Shown here piece after piece: positions 57,119 to 64,000 of a stretch of DNA of 64,000 bases. How positions within the stretch are numbered: the stretch's first letter is position 1; the number at the start of each line of letters is the position of its first letter. A program made the translations under genes and the position numbers. The notes below the pieces were generated by a model. That model had not been told where the DNA came from, searched no databases, and saw only the letters and a program-made list of their open reading frames with translations. Origin of the DNA: Elusimicrobiota bacterium (GTDB lineage: Bacteria > Elusimicrobiota > Elusimicrobia > UBA1565 > UBA9628); contig JACQWX010000035.1 in assembly GCA_016209035.1 (NCBI GenBank), forward strand, positions 1-64,000, read 5' to 3'.

Positions 57119-58345
57119 TTAGGCCCCAGTTCCCCGGAAAGCAAGGATGGCGGCGGCGACGCGGTCCACCAGATGCCTGAACCCCGAGAACCCCAGATAG
57201 GGCCGCTCAAGCACCGGATGGTCGGCATAGTCGGGGTAGCCCACCGGGACATGGATGGAGCCGCCGTCCGACGAGAGGGTCGAGCCGAAAAGCACCGGGG
57301 CGCGGTCGTCATCCGCTCCATCGTCGCCCCGCGACGAGGGCTCCTCTACGGCAAGGCCCAGCTCGCGGCATAAGTCGGCGAGCGCCTCCTCGAGATGCGG
57401 ATCGTCCACTTCGATGACGGCCCGCCGGCCGCTGATCACCCTCTGTATGTGGGCCTGGACGGCCCGGGCCGCGGCGCGCGCCTCCTGGTCCACGAACCGG
57501 CGGCTGGCGGCCTCCTGGCCGAGGGCCCGGCCCAGCGACTCCATGAAGCGCTTGGTGCGCTTGAGGCCCAGCGGCAGGTCGAGCTCCACCAGCCGGACGC
57601 GGTTGCGCCGGGCCAGGGCGCGGGCCGCCCGCCTGCCGTAAGGCAGCGACACGATGACCGAGGCCCGCGCGACCTCTTGGAGCTCTTCCAAGCCCCGCCC
57701 GGAGAGCCAGACCGAAGCGACGCGCCACCCGAGGGCGCTGAAGAGCCGACGGAGCTCGCTGAGATTGCCGGCATGGTCCGGCTCGTCGCGGTCGAAGAGG
57801 TAGCCGACCACCGCCGCAGTGCGGGGTCTGCGCCTTCGGCCCAGGGGCTGTCGACCCGGCGACCCGCGGCCCGGCAAGGGGATGCCTTGGGCCAGGGTCT
57901 CGCAGAACCGGGCGTAGCCGTCCAGCCAGGTGCCGCCCAGCGAGGCCGACGGGATGTGGAGCACGGGCCGGCGGCCCAGGGCTGAGAACCTCCGGGCGAT
58001 GTCCTTGAGCGGGAAATTGAGAAGCTCGTGGAAGTCGAACGAGGTCGTGAACACCGCGTCGGCGTCAGGGTAGCCGCAGACCCGCTCGAAAAGCCGCTCT
58101 ATGGGGCGCAGGCGGTCGGTGGAGAGCCCGACGACCTCCTCCATCACGGCGGACTGCGCCGTATGCAGTACGCGCGACCGGCCGAGCGGCCTGATGAGCT
58201 CGGACTTCAGGTTGTGGCAGTGCTGCATCTCCGCCTTGGTGGCCACGCAATAGGGCCCGTCGACGATCAGGTAGGCGTTGGGGACGGCGTCGACCGCGAC
58301 GAAGACCCCATTGAGGAAAGGGAGCATCTGGCAGCGGTCTTTCAT
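57119..58345 (-). CDS. Nitrogenase component 1-type protein (NifK-like), divergent
   Basis: 408 residues from ATG 58345, overlapping the preceding homologue by four bases. Component 1 family: GPYCVATKAEMQHCHNLK near residue 31 resembles the P-cluster Cys segment, RVLHTAQSAVMEEVVG, then VFTTSFDFHELLNFPLKDIARRF where the second P-cluster Cys of NifK (TTC) is replaced by Ser, LHIPSASLGGTWLDGY, and AVVGYLFDRDEPDHAGNLSELRRLFSALGWRVASVWLSGRGLEELQEVARASVIVSLPYGRRAARAL. This second half is typical of NifD/K, BchN/B and related enzymes. No FeMo-cofactor ligand pattern is visible. Likely a reductase or maturase of unknown substrate. Confidence 0.78.
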   Translation of the reverse strand: MKDRCQMLPFLNGVFVAVDAVPNAYLIVDGPYCVATKAEMQHCHNLKSELIRPLGRSRVLHTAQSAVMEEVVGLSTDRLRPIERLFERVCGYPDADAVFTTSFDFHELLNFPLKDIARRFSALGRRPVLHIPSASLGGTWLDGYARFCETLAQGIPLPGRGSPGRQPLGRRRRPRTAAVVGYLFDRDEPDHAGNLSELRRLFSALGWRVASVWLSGRGLEELQEVARASVIVSLPYGRRAARALARRNRVRLVELDLPLGLKRTKRFMESLGRALGQEAASRRFVDQEARAAARAVQAHIQRVISGRRAVIEVDDPHLEEALADLCRELGLAVEEPSSRGDDGADDDRAPVLFGSTLSSDGGSIHVPVGYPDYADHPVLERPYLGFSGFRHLVDRVAAAILAFRGTGA

Positions 58346-60003
58346 GGCGCCAGGTGCCTCCGGTGTCGCGGGAAGGGCCTGGTCTCGCAGCGGCGCAGAA
58401 GCCTTCGGGCCGTCCTGATGAAGCCCTCCACCCCGAGCTCGAAGGCGTTCTCGCAGAAGCCCGCGATGCCGTGCCTGGCCAGGCGCGGGTCGAAGTTGAG
58501 ATGCGTGAAAGCGAGGTCGACCCCGCCGGCGAGGAGCCCGTCGAGCTCGCCCGCGGTCTTGAAGGGCACGAACTCGACGCCCGCGGACAGGGACGCGGCA
58601 GGCCCCCGCCGCCACCCCTCCGCGGACCCGGCGTCGCAGACGAGGCAGCGCACCCTAAACCCCATCTCGGCCAGCACGGACCCCACCGAGAAGCCCATGG
58701 GCCGGCCTCTGAGGACCATGGCCTCGAGGTCGGCGCGGTCGCCGACCAGGGCGACGGTGCGCTTGCTTGCTGCCTTGCGGAGCGCCAAGAGGCTTTCGAG
58801 ACCGGCATGGGAGGCAGCGGCATGCCCGATGGGACGCGGGTCGAGCCCCAGCACCGCGGCTACCCTGGCCAGCCAAGCCTTCGTGCCCTCGATGCCGAAA
58901 GGAGGATGATAGCGCACCACGGAGAGGCCGTTGCGGATGAAGTGTTCGTCGCCGATCTTCTCCCAGCCGACCGGGTCCCCCCAGACCACGGCGCCGGCCG
59001 AGCCCACGCCCGGCATGGCCCGGATGTCGAGGTCCGGGAACATGGAGCCGGCGACCCGCAGGCCCAGGCTGCCCAGGAGCCGGCCCAGCTCGCCGCGGGC
59101 CGCCAAAGGCGCTCCCGCGAGGATGACGGCCTTGGGATCGCGAAGGCTTGAGAACCTGATCCTGCGCAGGATCCAGTCGATGACGTCATTGAAGGAGGAG
59201 CCCGAATCCCTGGTCTTGGAAGTCCAGACCACGCGCACGCGGGATCCCTTCTCGAGCCGCTTGATGATGGGGCGGGGGTCGTCTCCCACGATCTCCGGAA
59301 GACAGGTGGTCATCAAGTGGATGAAGGCCGGCCTGCCGCGGGAGGCGGCCTCCCTCATCTTGGAGGCCAGCGCCTCGAGGGTCCTCCCTTGCGCGACCTC
59401 GCGCTCGCCCAGGTCCGTATCGTGGTACAGGATGTCGCGCCGGGAAGGGGGATAGCGGTCGTCCGCGAAGAGGCGCAGCGACGCGACGCTGGCCTGGACG
59501 CTGTTGAACCGGCACTCGCGCGACGCGTGCGAGACGACGGCGACCCCTTTCCCGAGGACCACCGCCTCCTCCAGGAACGGCTTCCTCGGGAAGAAGAACT
59601 TCCACCAATCCGCCGTATGGTCGGCCGTCCGATGGAACCGGTCGAGGCGGGAAGGCGGCTGGGGCCCCTGCGGGTCCGAGTAGAGGAGACCGTCCGCCTT
59701 GAGCCGGCGCAGCAGCTTGTCGAACGGGACCGCGCCCAGCACCGACGACAATGCCTGGCCATGGGAGGGGGCGCGGACTTGCCGGCCGGAGGCGGCGTCG
59801 CATGGCCGCAGCTCGCCCCCGCCCGACCCACGACGCACGAGCTCGTAGCTCAGGCGCTCCGAAGCGCGCGCCAACGAGAACTCGACGCCGCGGTCGCTGA
59901 AGCGGAGGGACTCGACGCTCCAGCCGGGCAGGGCTCGCCGCGCCAGAGTCCGGAAGAACTCCAGCCCGGCCTTCCCGGGCTTGTGCCGAACGACTCCCCG
60001 CAT
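58342..60003 (-). CDS. Nitrogenase component 1-type protein (NifD-like) with N-terminal extension
   Basis: 553 residues. The first 130 residues are an extension I do not recognise (WSVESLRFSDRGVEFSLARASERL, FDKLLRRLKADGLLYSDPQG). The component 1 domain then starts: VVSHASRECRFNSVQASVASLR contains one Cys at the position of the second P-cluster ligand, and LMTTCLPEIVGDDPRPIIKRLE matches STCxxxxIGDD of NifD. The first ligand (GCxYxG) is not seen. The C-terminal half has VALVGDRADLEAMVLRG and VRCLVCDAGSAEGW. Last Cys-rich residues CETRPFPRHRRH end it. It is coupled with the second homologue (ATGA). A NifH-type reductase is not in the window. Possible members of the unassigned nitrogenase-like groups. 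Confidence 0.75.
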   Translation of the reverse strand: MRGVVRHKPGKAGLEFFRTLARRALPGWSVESLRFSDRGVEFSLARASERLSYELVRRGSGGGELRPCDAASGRQVRAPSHGQALSSVLGAVPFDKLLRRLKADGLLYSDPQGPQPPSRLDRFHRTADHTADWWKFFFPRKPFLEEAVVLGKGVAVVSHASRECRFNSVQASVASLRLFADDRYPPSRRDILYHDTDLGEREVAQGRTLEALASKMREAASRGRPAFIHLMTTCLPEIVGDDPRPIIKRLEKGSRVRVVWTSKTRDSGSSFNDVIDWILRRIRFSSLRDPKAVILAGAPLAARGELGRLLGSLGLRVAGSMFPDLDIRAMPGVGSAGAVVWGDPVGWEKIGDEHFIRNGLSVVRYHPPFGIEGTKAWLARVAAVLGLDPRPIGHAAASHAGLESLLALRKAASKRTVALVGDRADLEAMVLRGRPMGFSVGSVLAEMGFRVRCLVCDAGSAEGWRRGPAASLSAGVEFVPFKTAGELDGLLAGGVDLAFTHLNFDPRLARHGIAGFCENAFELGVEGFIRTARRLLRRCETRPFPRHRRHLAP

Positions 60004-60012
60004 ACCCGCCGG

Positions 60013-61344
60013 TCAGAGCAGCTCTGAGGCCAGAGCGGCCAGGCCCGAGCGCTCGATCTTGTCGAACTTGACGGAGCCCGCGACCTTCTGGCCCTTGAAG
60101 CGTTCCACGAGGTTGGACAGCCCGTTGGAGGCGGCGTCGAGGTAAGGGTTGTCGATCTGGTAGGGGTCGCCGGTCAAGACGACCTTGGTCCCCTCGCCCG
60201 CGCGCGAGATGATGGTCTTGACCTCGTGCGGGGTGAGGTTCTGCGCGTCGTCGATGATGATGTACATGCGCGGCAGGCTCCTGCCGCGGAGGTACGAGAC
60301 CGCCTCCACCTCGATCTTGTCCGACTCGAAGATGTCGGCCGCGTCGGTCAGCACCTCGTCCTGGGTCACCTGGCCGGAGGTGTCGCAGAGGAACTCGATG
60401 TTGTCCTTGACCGCGCCCATCCAGGTCGAAAGCTTCTCCTCCTTGGTCCCGGGCAGGAAGCCGATGTCGCGGCCCACGGGCACGACGGGCCTCGAGATGA
60501 GGAGCCTTCGGTAGAGCCGGGACTCGAAGACCTGCTCCAAGCCCGCGGCCAAGGCGAGCAGGGTCTTGCCCGAGCCGGGCACGCCGATGAGCGTGACCAG
60601 GCTGACGTCCTTGTCCATGAGCAGGTCCAGCGCGAAGCGCTGCTGGACGTTCAGGGGCTTGATGCCCCACGGCTTGTGCTGGGCCGTGAGGGGCGCGAGC
60701 CCCTGTCCGGCCTTGAAGCGCGCCAGGCCGCTCGTGGAAGGATTCTCCGCCGACTTCAAGATCACGAACTCGTTCGCCCGCAGGTCCGGGAAGGCGTCCT
60801 CGCCGAGCCGGTGGTCCTTGAAGAGCTTGTCGATCTCGGCCTGTCCGACCACGGCCTCCCTCCAGCCCTTGTAGAGGCCCTGGATGGGGGCCTTCTCGCG
60901 CTCGTAGTCCTGGGTCTCTATGCCCAGGATCTCGGCCTTGATCCTGAGGTTCATGTCCTTCGAGATGAAGACCACGCTCTCGCCCTTCTCCTTGAGGAAG
61001 AGCGCGGTCGCGAGGATCTCGTTGTCCTTCTTGACCGAGGTCCCCTCGAACTGGGGCGGGAGCTTCTCGGCCCTGCGGTACTCGATCACGAGGGTCCCGC
61101 CGTGGTCCAGGGTCACGCCCTGCGAGAGCTTCCCCCGAGAGCGCAGGCGGTCCAGCTGGCGCGAGGCCTGCCGGACGGAATAGCCCCGGTCGTCGTTGAG
61201 GCGCTTGAATTGGTCGAGCTCCTCGATGACGGAGAGCGGCAGGACGACTTTCGATCGCTCGAACCGGGCCAGCGACTCCGGGTCGTGGATGAGCACGTTG
61301 GTGTCCAGGACGAAGGTCCTGGCGACGCGCTGAGCCGGGTTCAT
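60013..61344 (-). CDS. PIN-PhoH fusion ATPase (YlaK/PhoH2-like)
   Basis: 443 residues from ATG 61344. N-terminal PIN nuclease domain: FVLDTNVLIHDPESL, VIEELDQFKR, DNEILATAL, VVFISKDMNLRIKA. C-terminal PhoH ATPase: LIGVPGSGKTLLALAAGL Walker A near residue 258, ISRPVVPVGRDIGFLPG, MYIIIDDAQNLTPHEVKTIISRAGEGTKVVLTGDPYQID with Walker B. PhoH2-type proteins are RNA helicases/RNases. It overlaps the M20 peptidase stop by four bases and the nitrogenase-like gene begins nine bases after its stop. Confidence 0.92.
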   Translation of the reverse strand: MNPAQRVARTFVLDTNVLIHDPESLARFERSKVVLPLSVIEELDQFKRLNDDRGYSVRQASRQLDRLRSRGKLSQGVTLDHGGTLVIEYRRAEKLPPQFEGTSVKKDNEILATALFLKEKGESVVFISKDMNLRIKAEILGIETQDYEREKAPIQGLYKGWREAVVGQAEIDKLFKDHRLGEDAFPDLRANEFVILKSAENPSTSGLARFKAGQGLAPLTAQHKPWGIKPLNVQQRFALDLLMDKDVSLVTLIGVPGSGKTLLALAAGLEQVFESRLYRRLLISRPVVPVGRDIGFLPGTKEEKLSTWMGAVKDNIEFLCDTSGQVTQDEVLTDAADIFESDKIEVEAVSYLRGRSLPRMYIIIDDAQNLTPHEVKTIISRAGEGTKVVLTGDPYQIDNPYLDAASNGLSNLVERFKGQKVAGSVKFDKIERSGLAALASELL

Positions 61345-62573
61345 GGGGTCGAGCTGAGCAGCGTCAGCGCGAACACCTTGGCGTCCCCGATGAGGAAGTC
61401 CAGCGTGCAGCGCTCGTTGGGCTGGTGCGCGGTCTCGTCGATCTTGGAGTAGACGACGGCCGGAAGCCCGAGCCTGCGCAGGAAGGCCGCCACGGTGCCG
61501 CCGCCGATGCCCCGCGGCTTGGGACGGATGCCGTGGACCTCCTTGATGGAGTCTACGAGCTTGCGGACGATCTCGGCGCCGGGGTCGGTGGGAGGCGCGG
61601 CCTCCCCCTTCTGCAGGTCCTCGAAGGAGATCTTGACCTTGTGCTTGCGCTCGACCGCCGTCGCCAGGCGGCGCAGCTCCTTGGCCACCTCGGCCAGCTT
61701 GTAGGCAGGCAGCACGCGCGAGTCGAGGTAGAAGACGTCCTCTCCCGGGATGGTGTTGACGTTGGGGACGTTGGGCTCCTTCTTGGTCGGCTCGAAGGTG
61801 GAGTAAGGAGGCTGGTAGAGGGAGTCCTTCTTGGAGAACTTCCTGTAGAGGCCGCCCATCGCGGTCACCAGCTCGCTCGCGGCGCGAAAGGCGTTGCGGC
61901 CGGCCGACGGCATGGAGGCGTGGCACTGGGCGCCGTGCGTCGTCACCTTCTGCCACCAGATGGATTTCTCCGCGACCTCGACGAGCGAACCCTCCTTGTT
62001 GCCCCCGTCCGGCACCAGGAACATGTCCTTGGCGCCGAAGAGCCCGCGGTGCTTGCGCGTGAGCCAGTCCGCGCCGCAGCCCGAGCCCACTTCCTCGTCC
62101 GCCACGAAGAGGAGCGCCAAGTCGATGGGGGGCCTTGCGCCCGCGTCCATGAAGGAGCGCGCCACCAGGATGCTCGCCGCCACGGCCTGCTGGTTGTCCT
62201 CCACGCCCCTGCCGTAGAGCTTGCCCCCCTCCACGTGGAGGGTGTAGGGGTCGGTCTTCCAGAGCTTGCGCTCGCCAGGCGGCACGATGTCGAGGTGCGA
62301 CATGAGCCAGAGGGTCTTCGTCGAGCTCTGCCCCTTGTACCGGGCCACGATGTTGGGCCGGACCCCGTTCTTGGCCTTGGGGTCGGGCGCGTCGTAGCGC
62401 TGGACCGAGTCGAACTTGAGCTTGGCCAGTTCGGCCTGGAGCCAGACGGCCTTGTCGTACTCCCCCTCACCGCCGCTCGACGGAGCGATGGCCGGGATGG
62501 CGGTCAAGCCCCTCTCGAGCTCGACGGCGTAGTCGCGATAGGATTCGATGTTCCGAAGGATGGTGGATTTCAT
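61341..62573 (-). CDS. M20-family metallopeptidase
   Basis: 410 residues. Metal ligands of the M20 dizinc peptidases: H and D in LMSHLDIVPPGE, D in YGRGVEDNQQAV, EE in FVADEEVGSG, D in LVPDGGNKEG, and the late His in IDETAHQPNERC. The dimerisation or lid domain is in the middle (KVTTHGAQCHASMPSAGRNAFRAASELV). Members cleave dipeptides, N-acyl amino acids or succinyl-diaminopimelate. Overlaps its neighbours on both sides by four bases, so it is co-translated in a four to five gene operon. The exact substrate is not evident. Confidence 0.88.
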   Translation of the reverse strand: MKSTILRNIESYRDYAVELERGLTAIPAIAPSSGGEGEYDKAVWLQAELAKLKFDSVQRYDAPDPKAKNGVRPNIVARYKGQSSTKTLWLMSHLDIVPPGERKLWKTDPYTLHVEGGKLYGRGVEDNQQAVAASILVARSFMDAGARPPIDLALLFVADEEVGSGCGADWLTRKHRGLFGAKDMFLVPDGGNKEGSLVEVAEKSIWWQKVTTHGAQCHASMPSAGRNAFRAASELVTAMGGLYRKFSKKDSLYQPPYSTFEPTKKEPNVPNVNTIPGEDVFYLDSRVLPAYKLAEVAKELRRLATAVERKHKVKISFEDLQKGEAAPPTDPGAEIVRKLVDSIKEVHGIRPKPRGIGGGTVAAFLRRLGLPAVVYSKIDETAHQPNERCTLDFLIGDAKVFALTLLSSTP

Positions 62574-63898
62574 GGGTCTCTCCTAGTCGGTCCGGATTCC
62601 AGGCTCTCGAGGGCCGAGCGCAGGCGCGGCAGCATCCTGGCGATGGCGGCCGGCGAGACCGCGCCCACGGAGAGGCGGAACCAACCCGTGTCGTCGGGAA
62701 CGCCGAAGGCCTGGAACGGCACGGCGGCCAGGCCCGCCTCGCGCAGGAGGAAGAGCCGGATCTCCTCGTTGGACCGCAGGCTCGTCTTGTCCGGCGTCCT
62801 GCGGCCGATGAGGTCCAGGCGCACGGCCAGATAGATCGCGCCCGCGGGGCAGAGCGCCTCCACTGGGTGCCCCGCGGACTTCAACCGGACGAAACCCTCG
62901 TAAAGGGCGTCGAGGCGGCCGGACACGCCGGCCGTCATCTCCCGGCGATATGCGGCCACGCCCGCCTCGTCGGCGAGGAGCGCCGCGGTCGCGACCTGCT
63001 CGGGCCGCGGGGCCCAGGCCCCGACGTGGCCGAGCATCTGTGACATGCGGTTGATGAGGTCGGGCGGGCCCGCCGCCCATCCCACGCGCAGGCCCGTGGC
63101 CGCGAAGGGCTTGGATATGCCGTCCACGAAGATGGTGAAGGGCGCCATGGCGGGCCGAAGGCCCACGGGTTCCACGTGACGCGTCGACCCGAAGGTCAGC
63201 ATCCAGTAGACCTGGTCGTAGAGCACGAAGAGGGGGCGCTCGTCCCGGCCGCGCCGGGCGTTCTCCTCGAGGACGAGGTCGCATATCTCCCCCAGCGCCT
63301 CGGGGGCGAAGGCCGTCCCGGAGGGGTTGAGCGGCGAGTTCAGCGCCAGCAGGCGCGCGCCCCGCAAGGGCCCGGCCAGGCCGCGGGCTGACGGCAGGAA
63401 GCCCTCCTCCGGGCCGCAGGGCACGGCCACGCCCCGGGCGCCGGCCAGGTGGCAGTAGTGGTTGCTGTTCCACGAGGGGACCGGGTAGACCACCGTGTCC
63501 CCTGGGTCGAGCACTGCGCGGTAGGCCCCGTAGATGGCCGGCCGGGCGCCGCCGGTGATGAGTATCCCCTGGACGGGGAAGCGCAAGCCCAGGGTCCGGG
63601 CGTAGAAGTCCGCCACGGCCTGCCTCAGCCCTGGCATCCCGTCCGAGGGCGGGTAGTTGGTCTCCCCGCGGGCGAGAGCGTCGCCGATGGCCTTCTCCAG
63701 TATCTTCGGCACGCGGAACTCCGAGGGGCCGAAGTCGCCCACCGTGAGGTTGCAGACATCCTTGCCGCCGGCGCTCAAGGCGCGGATCTCGGAGGCGATC
63801 CTGAGGATCTCGGAGCCGACGACGCCGGCCGCGATGGCGCCGGCGCGCCGCCCGGACGCGGCGTCGATCCCGGTGGAATCCACGTCGATGGGGCTCAC
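62570..63898 (-). CDS. Class I/II PLP-dependent aminotransferase
   Basis: 442 residues from GTG 63898. Fold type I features: LTVGDFGPSEFRVPKILEKAI, TNYPPSDGMPGLRQAVADFY, ILITGGARPAIYGAYRAVLDPGDTVVYPVPSWNSN, NSPLNPSGT, LYDQVYWMLTF with the Asp and Tyr, Schiff-base Lys in VDGISKPFAATGLRVGWAAGP, and a final FRLSVGAV with Arg. Resembles aspartate or aromatic aminotransferases. First gene of the minus-strand operon. The 100 bases upstream (63899-64000) contain TATGAT on the minus strand about 60 bases before the start, a possible -10. Confidence 0.9.
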   Translation of the reverse strand: MSPIDVDSTGIDAASGRRAGAIAAGVVGSEILRIASEIRALSAGGKDVCNLTVGDFGPSEFRVPKILEKAIGDALARGETNYPPSDGMPGLRQAVADFYARTLGLRFPVQGILITGGARPAIYGAYRAVLDPGDTVVYPVPSWNSNHYCHLAGARGVAVPCGPEEGFLPSARGLAGPLRGARLLALNSPLNPSGTAFAPEALGEICDLVLEENARRGRDERPLFVLYDQVYWMLTFGSTRHVEPVGLRPAMAPFTIFVDGISKPFAATGLRVGWAAGPPDLINRMSQMLGHVGAWAPRPEQVATAALLADEAGVAAYRREMTAGVSGRLDALYEGFVRLKSAGHPVEALCPAGAIYLAVRLDLIGRRTPDKTSLRSNEEIRLFLLREAGLAAVPFQAFGVPDDTGWFRLSVGAVSPAAIARMLPRLRSALESLESGPTRRDP

Positions 63899-64000
63899 AG
63901 CGGCTCGGCCCAGGAACGTCTTTTCGTGTCGGCCATGGCTGTTGCCCGCGGGCAGCCGTTATCATACTGAAATGGGAGCATCCTGTCACGAGCGGACGAC

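Noticed and set aside
1..64000. tRNA or rRNA genes
   Set aside because: No TTCGA-type T-loop with matching acceptor stem and no conserved rRNA segment was recognised by eye; a covariance-model scan would be decisive.

Overview
The window is GC-rich, densely coded bacterial DNA, apparently from an uncultured Gram-negative lineage. Outer-membrane genes (PorV-like protein, TonB, a protein with a type-IX-style sorting tail), many short palindromes and a nitrogenase-like pair would fit Elusimicrobiota or a neighbouring phylum. That assignment is inference; no rRNA or tRNA gene was seen that could settle it.

Layout. 0-2.3 kb: end of a phage-tail-type protein, then three small toxin-antitoxin style pairs (HEPN/MNT, RelE/antitoxin, PIN/antitoxin). 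2.3-9.6 kb: two-component proteins, a possible ether-lipid enzyme with a phosphodiesterase, a c-type cytochrome, a secreted protein with MopE-type metal-binding repeats, and a secreted subtilisin. 9.9-17.8 kb: a second fatty-acid or polyketide-type set (enoyl reductase, KAS III, ketoreductase, dehydratase, KAS II, an unknown protein, a PlsC-AcpS fusion, an acyltransferase) with no acyl carrier protein. 17.8-25.7 kb: a rearranged zone with a transposase remnant, an AlbA_2 regulator overlapping a SWIM-SNF2 helicase, a truncated AlbA_2 copy, a 90-bp exact direct repeat of the acyltransferase 3' end, and a ychF tail fragment.

25.7-31.7 kb: receiver protein, mnmA, two class III aminotransferases and a two-subunit CoA-transferase. 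31.7-36.7 kb: surface and outer-membrane genes and a peptide-type binding protein. 36.8-44.7 kb: carbamoyltransferase, SsnA-type hydrolase, dihydropyrimidine-dehydrogenase-like flavoprotein, small zinc ribbon, KamA-type aminomutase, RmlC. Aminotransferases, CoA-transferase and KamA together resemble the beta-lysine gene set of Bacillus (yod genes). 44.7-48.8 kb: hypothetical protein, TonB, a long TPR protein.

48.8-55.2 kb: a visibly less GC-rich, decayed defence-type island on the minus strand: SNF2/DUF3883 helicase with internal deletion and frameshift, OLD-like ATPase, and an ORF joining the N-terminus of a DUF1156 methylase to the C-terminus of a DUF499 ATPase. 55.4-56.9 kb: a 41-residue membrane peptide and a DASS transporter. 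57.1-63.9 kb: a tight minus-strand operon of aminotransferase, M20 peptidase, PIN-PhoH ATPase and two divergent nitrogenase-component-1 homologues.

Two genome-wide habits stand out: perfect short-loop palindromes inside and just before genes (several in one flavoprotein gene, some carrying the Shine-Dalgarno sequence), and TATAAT-like boxes six to nine bases before start codons, suggesting leaderless mRNAs.
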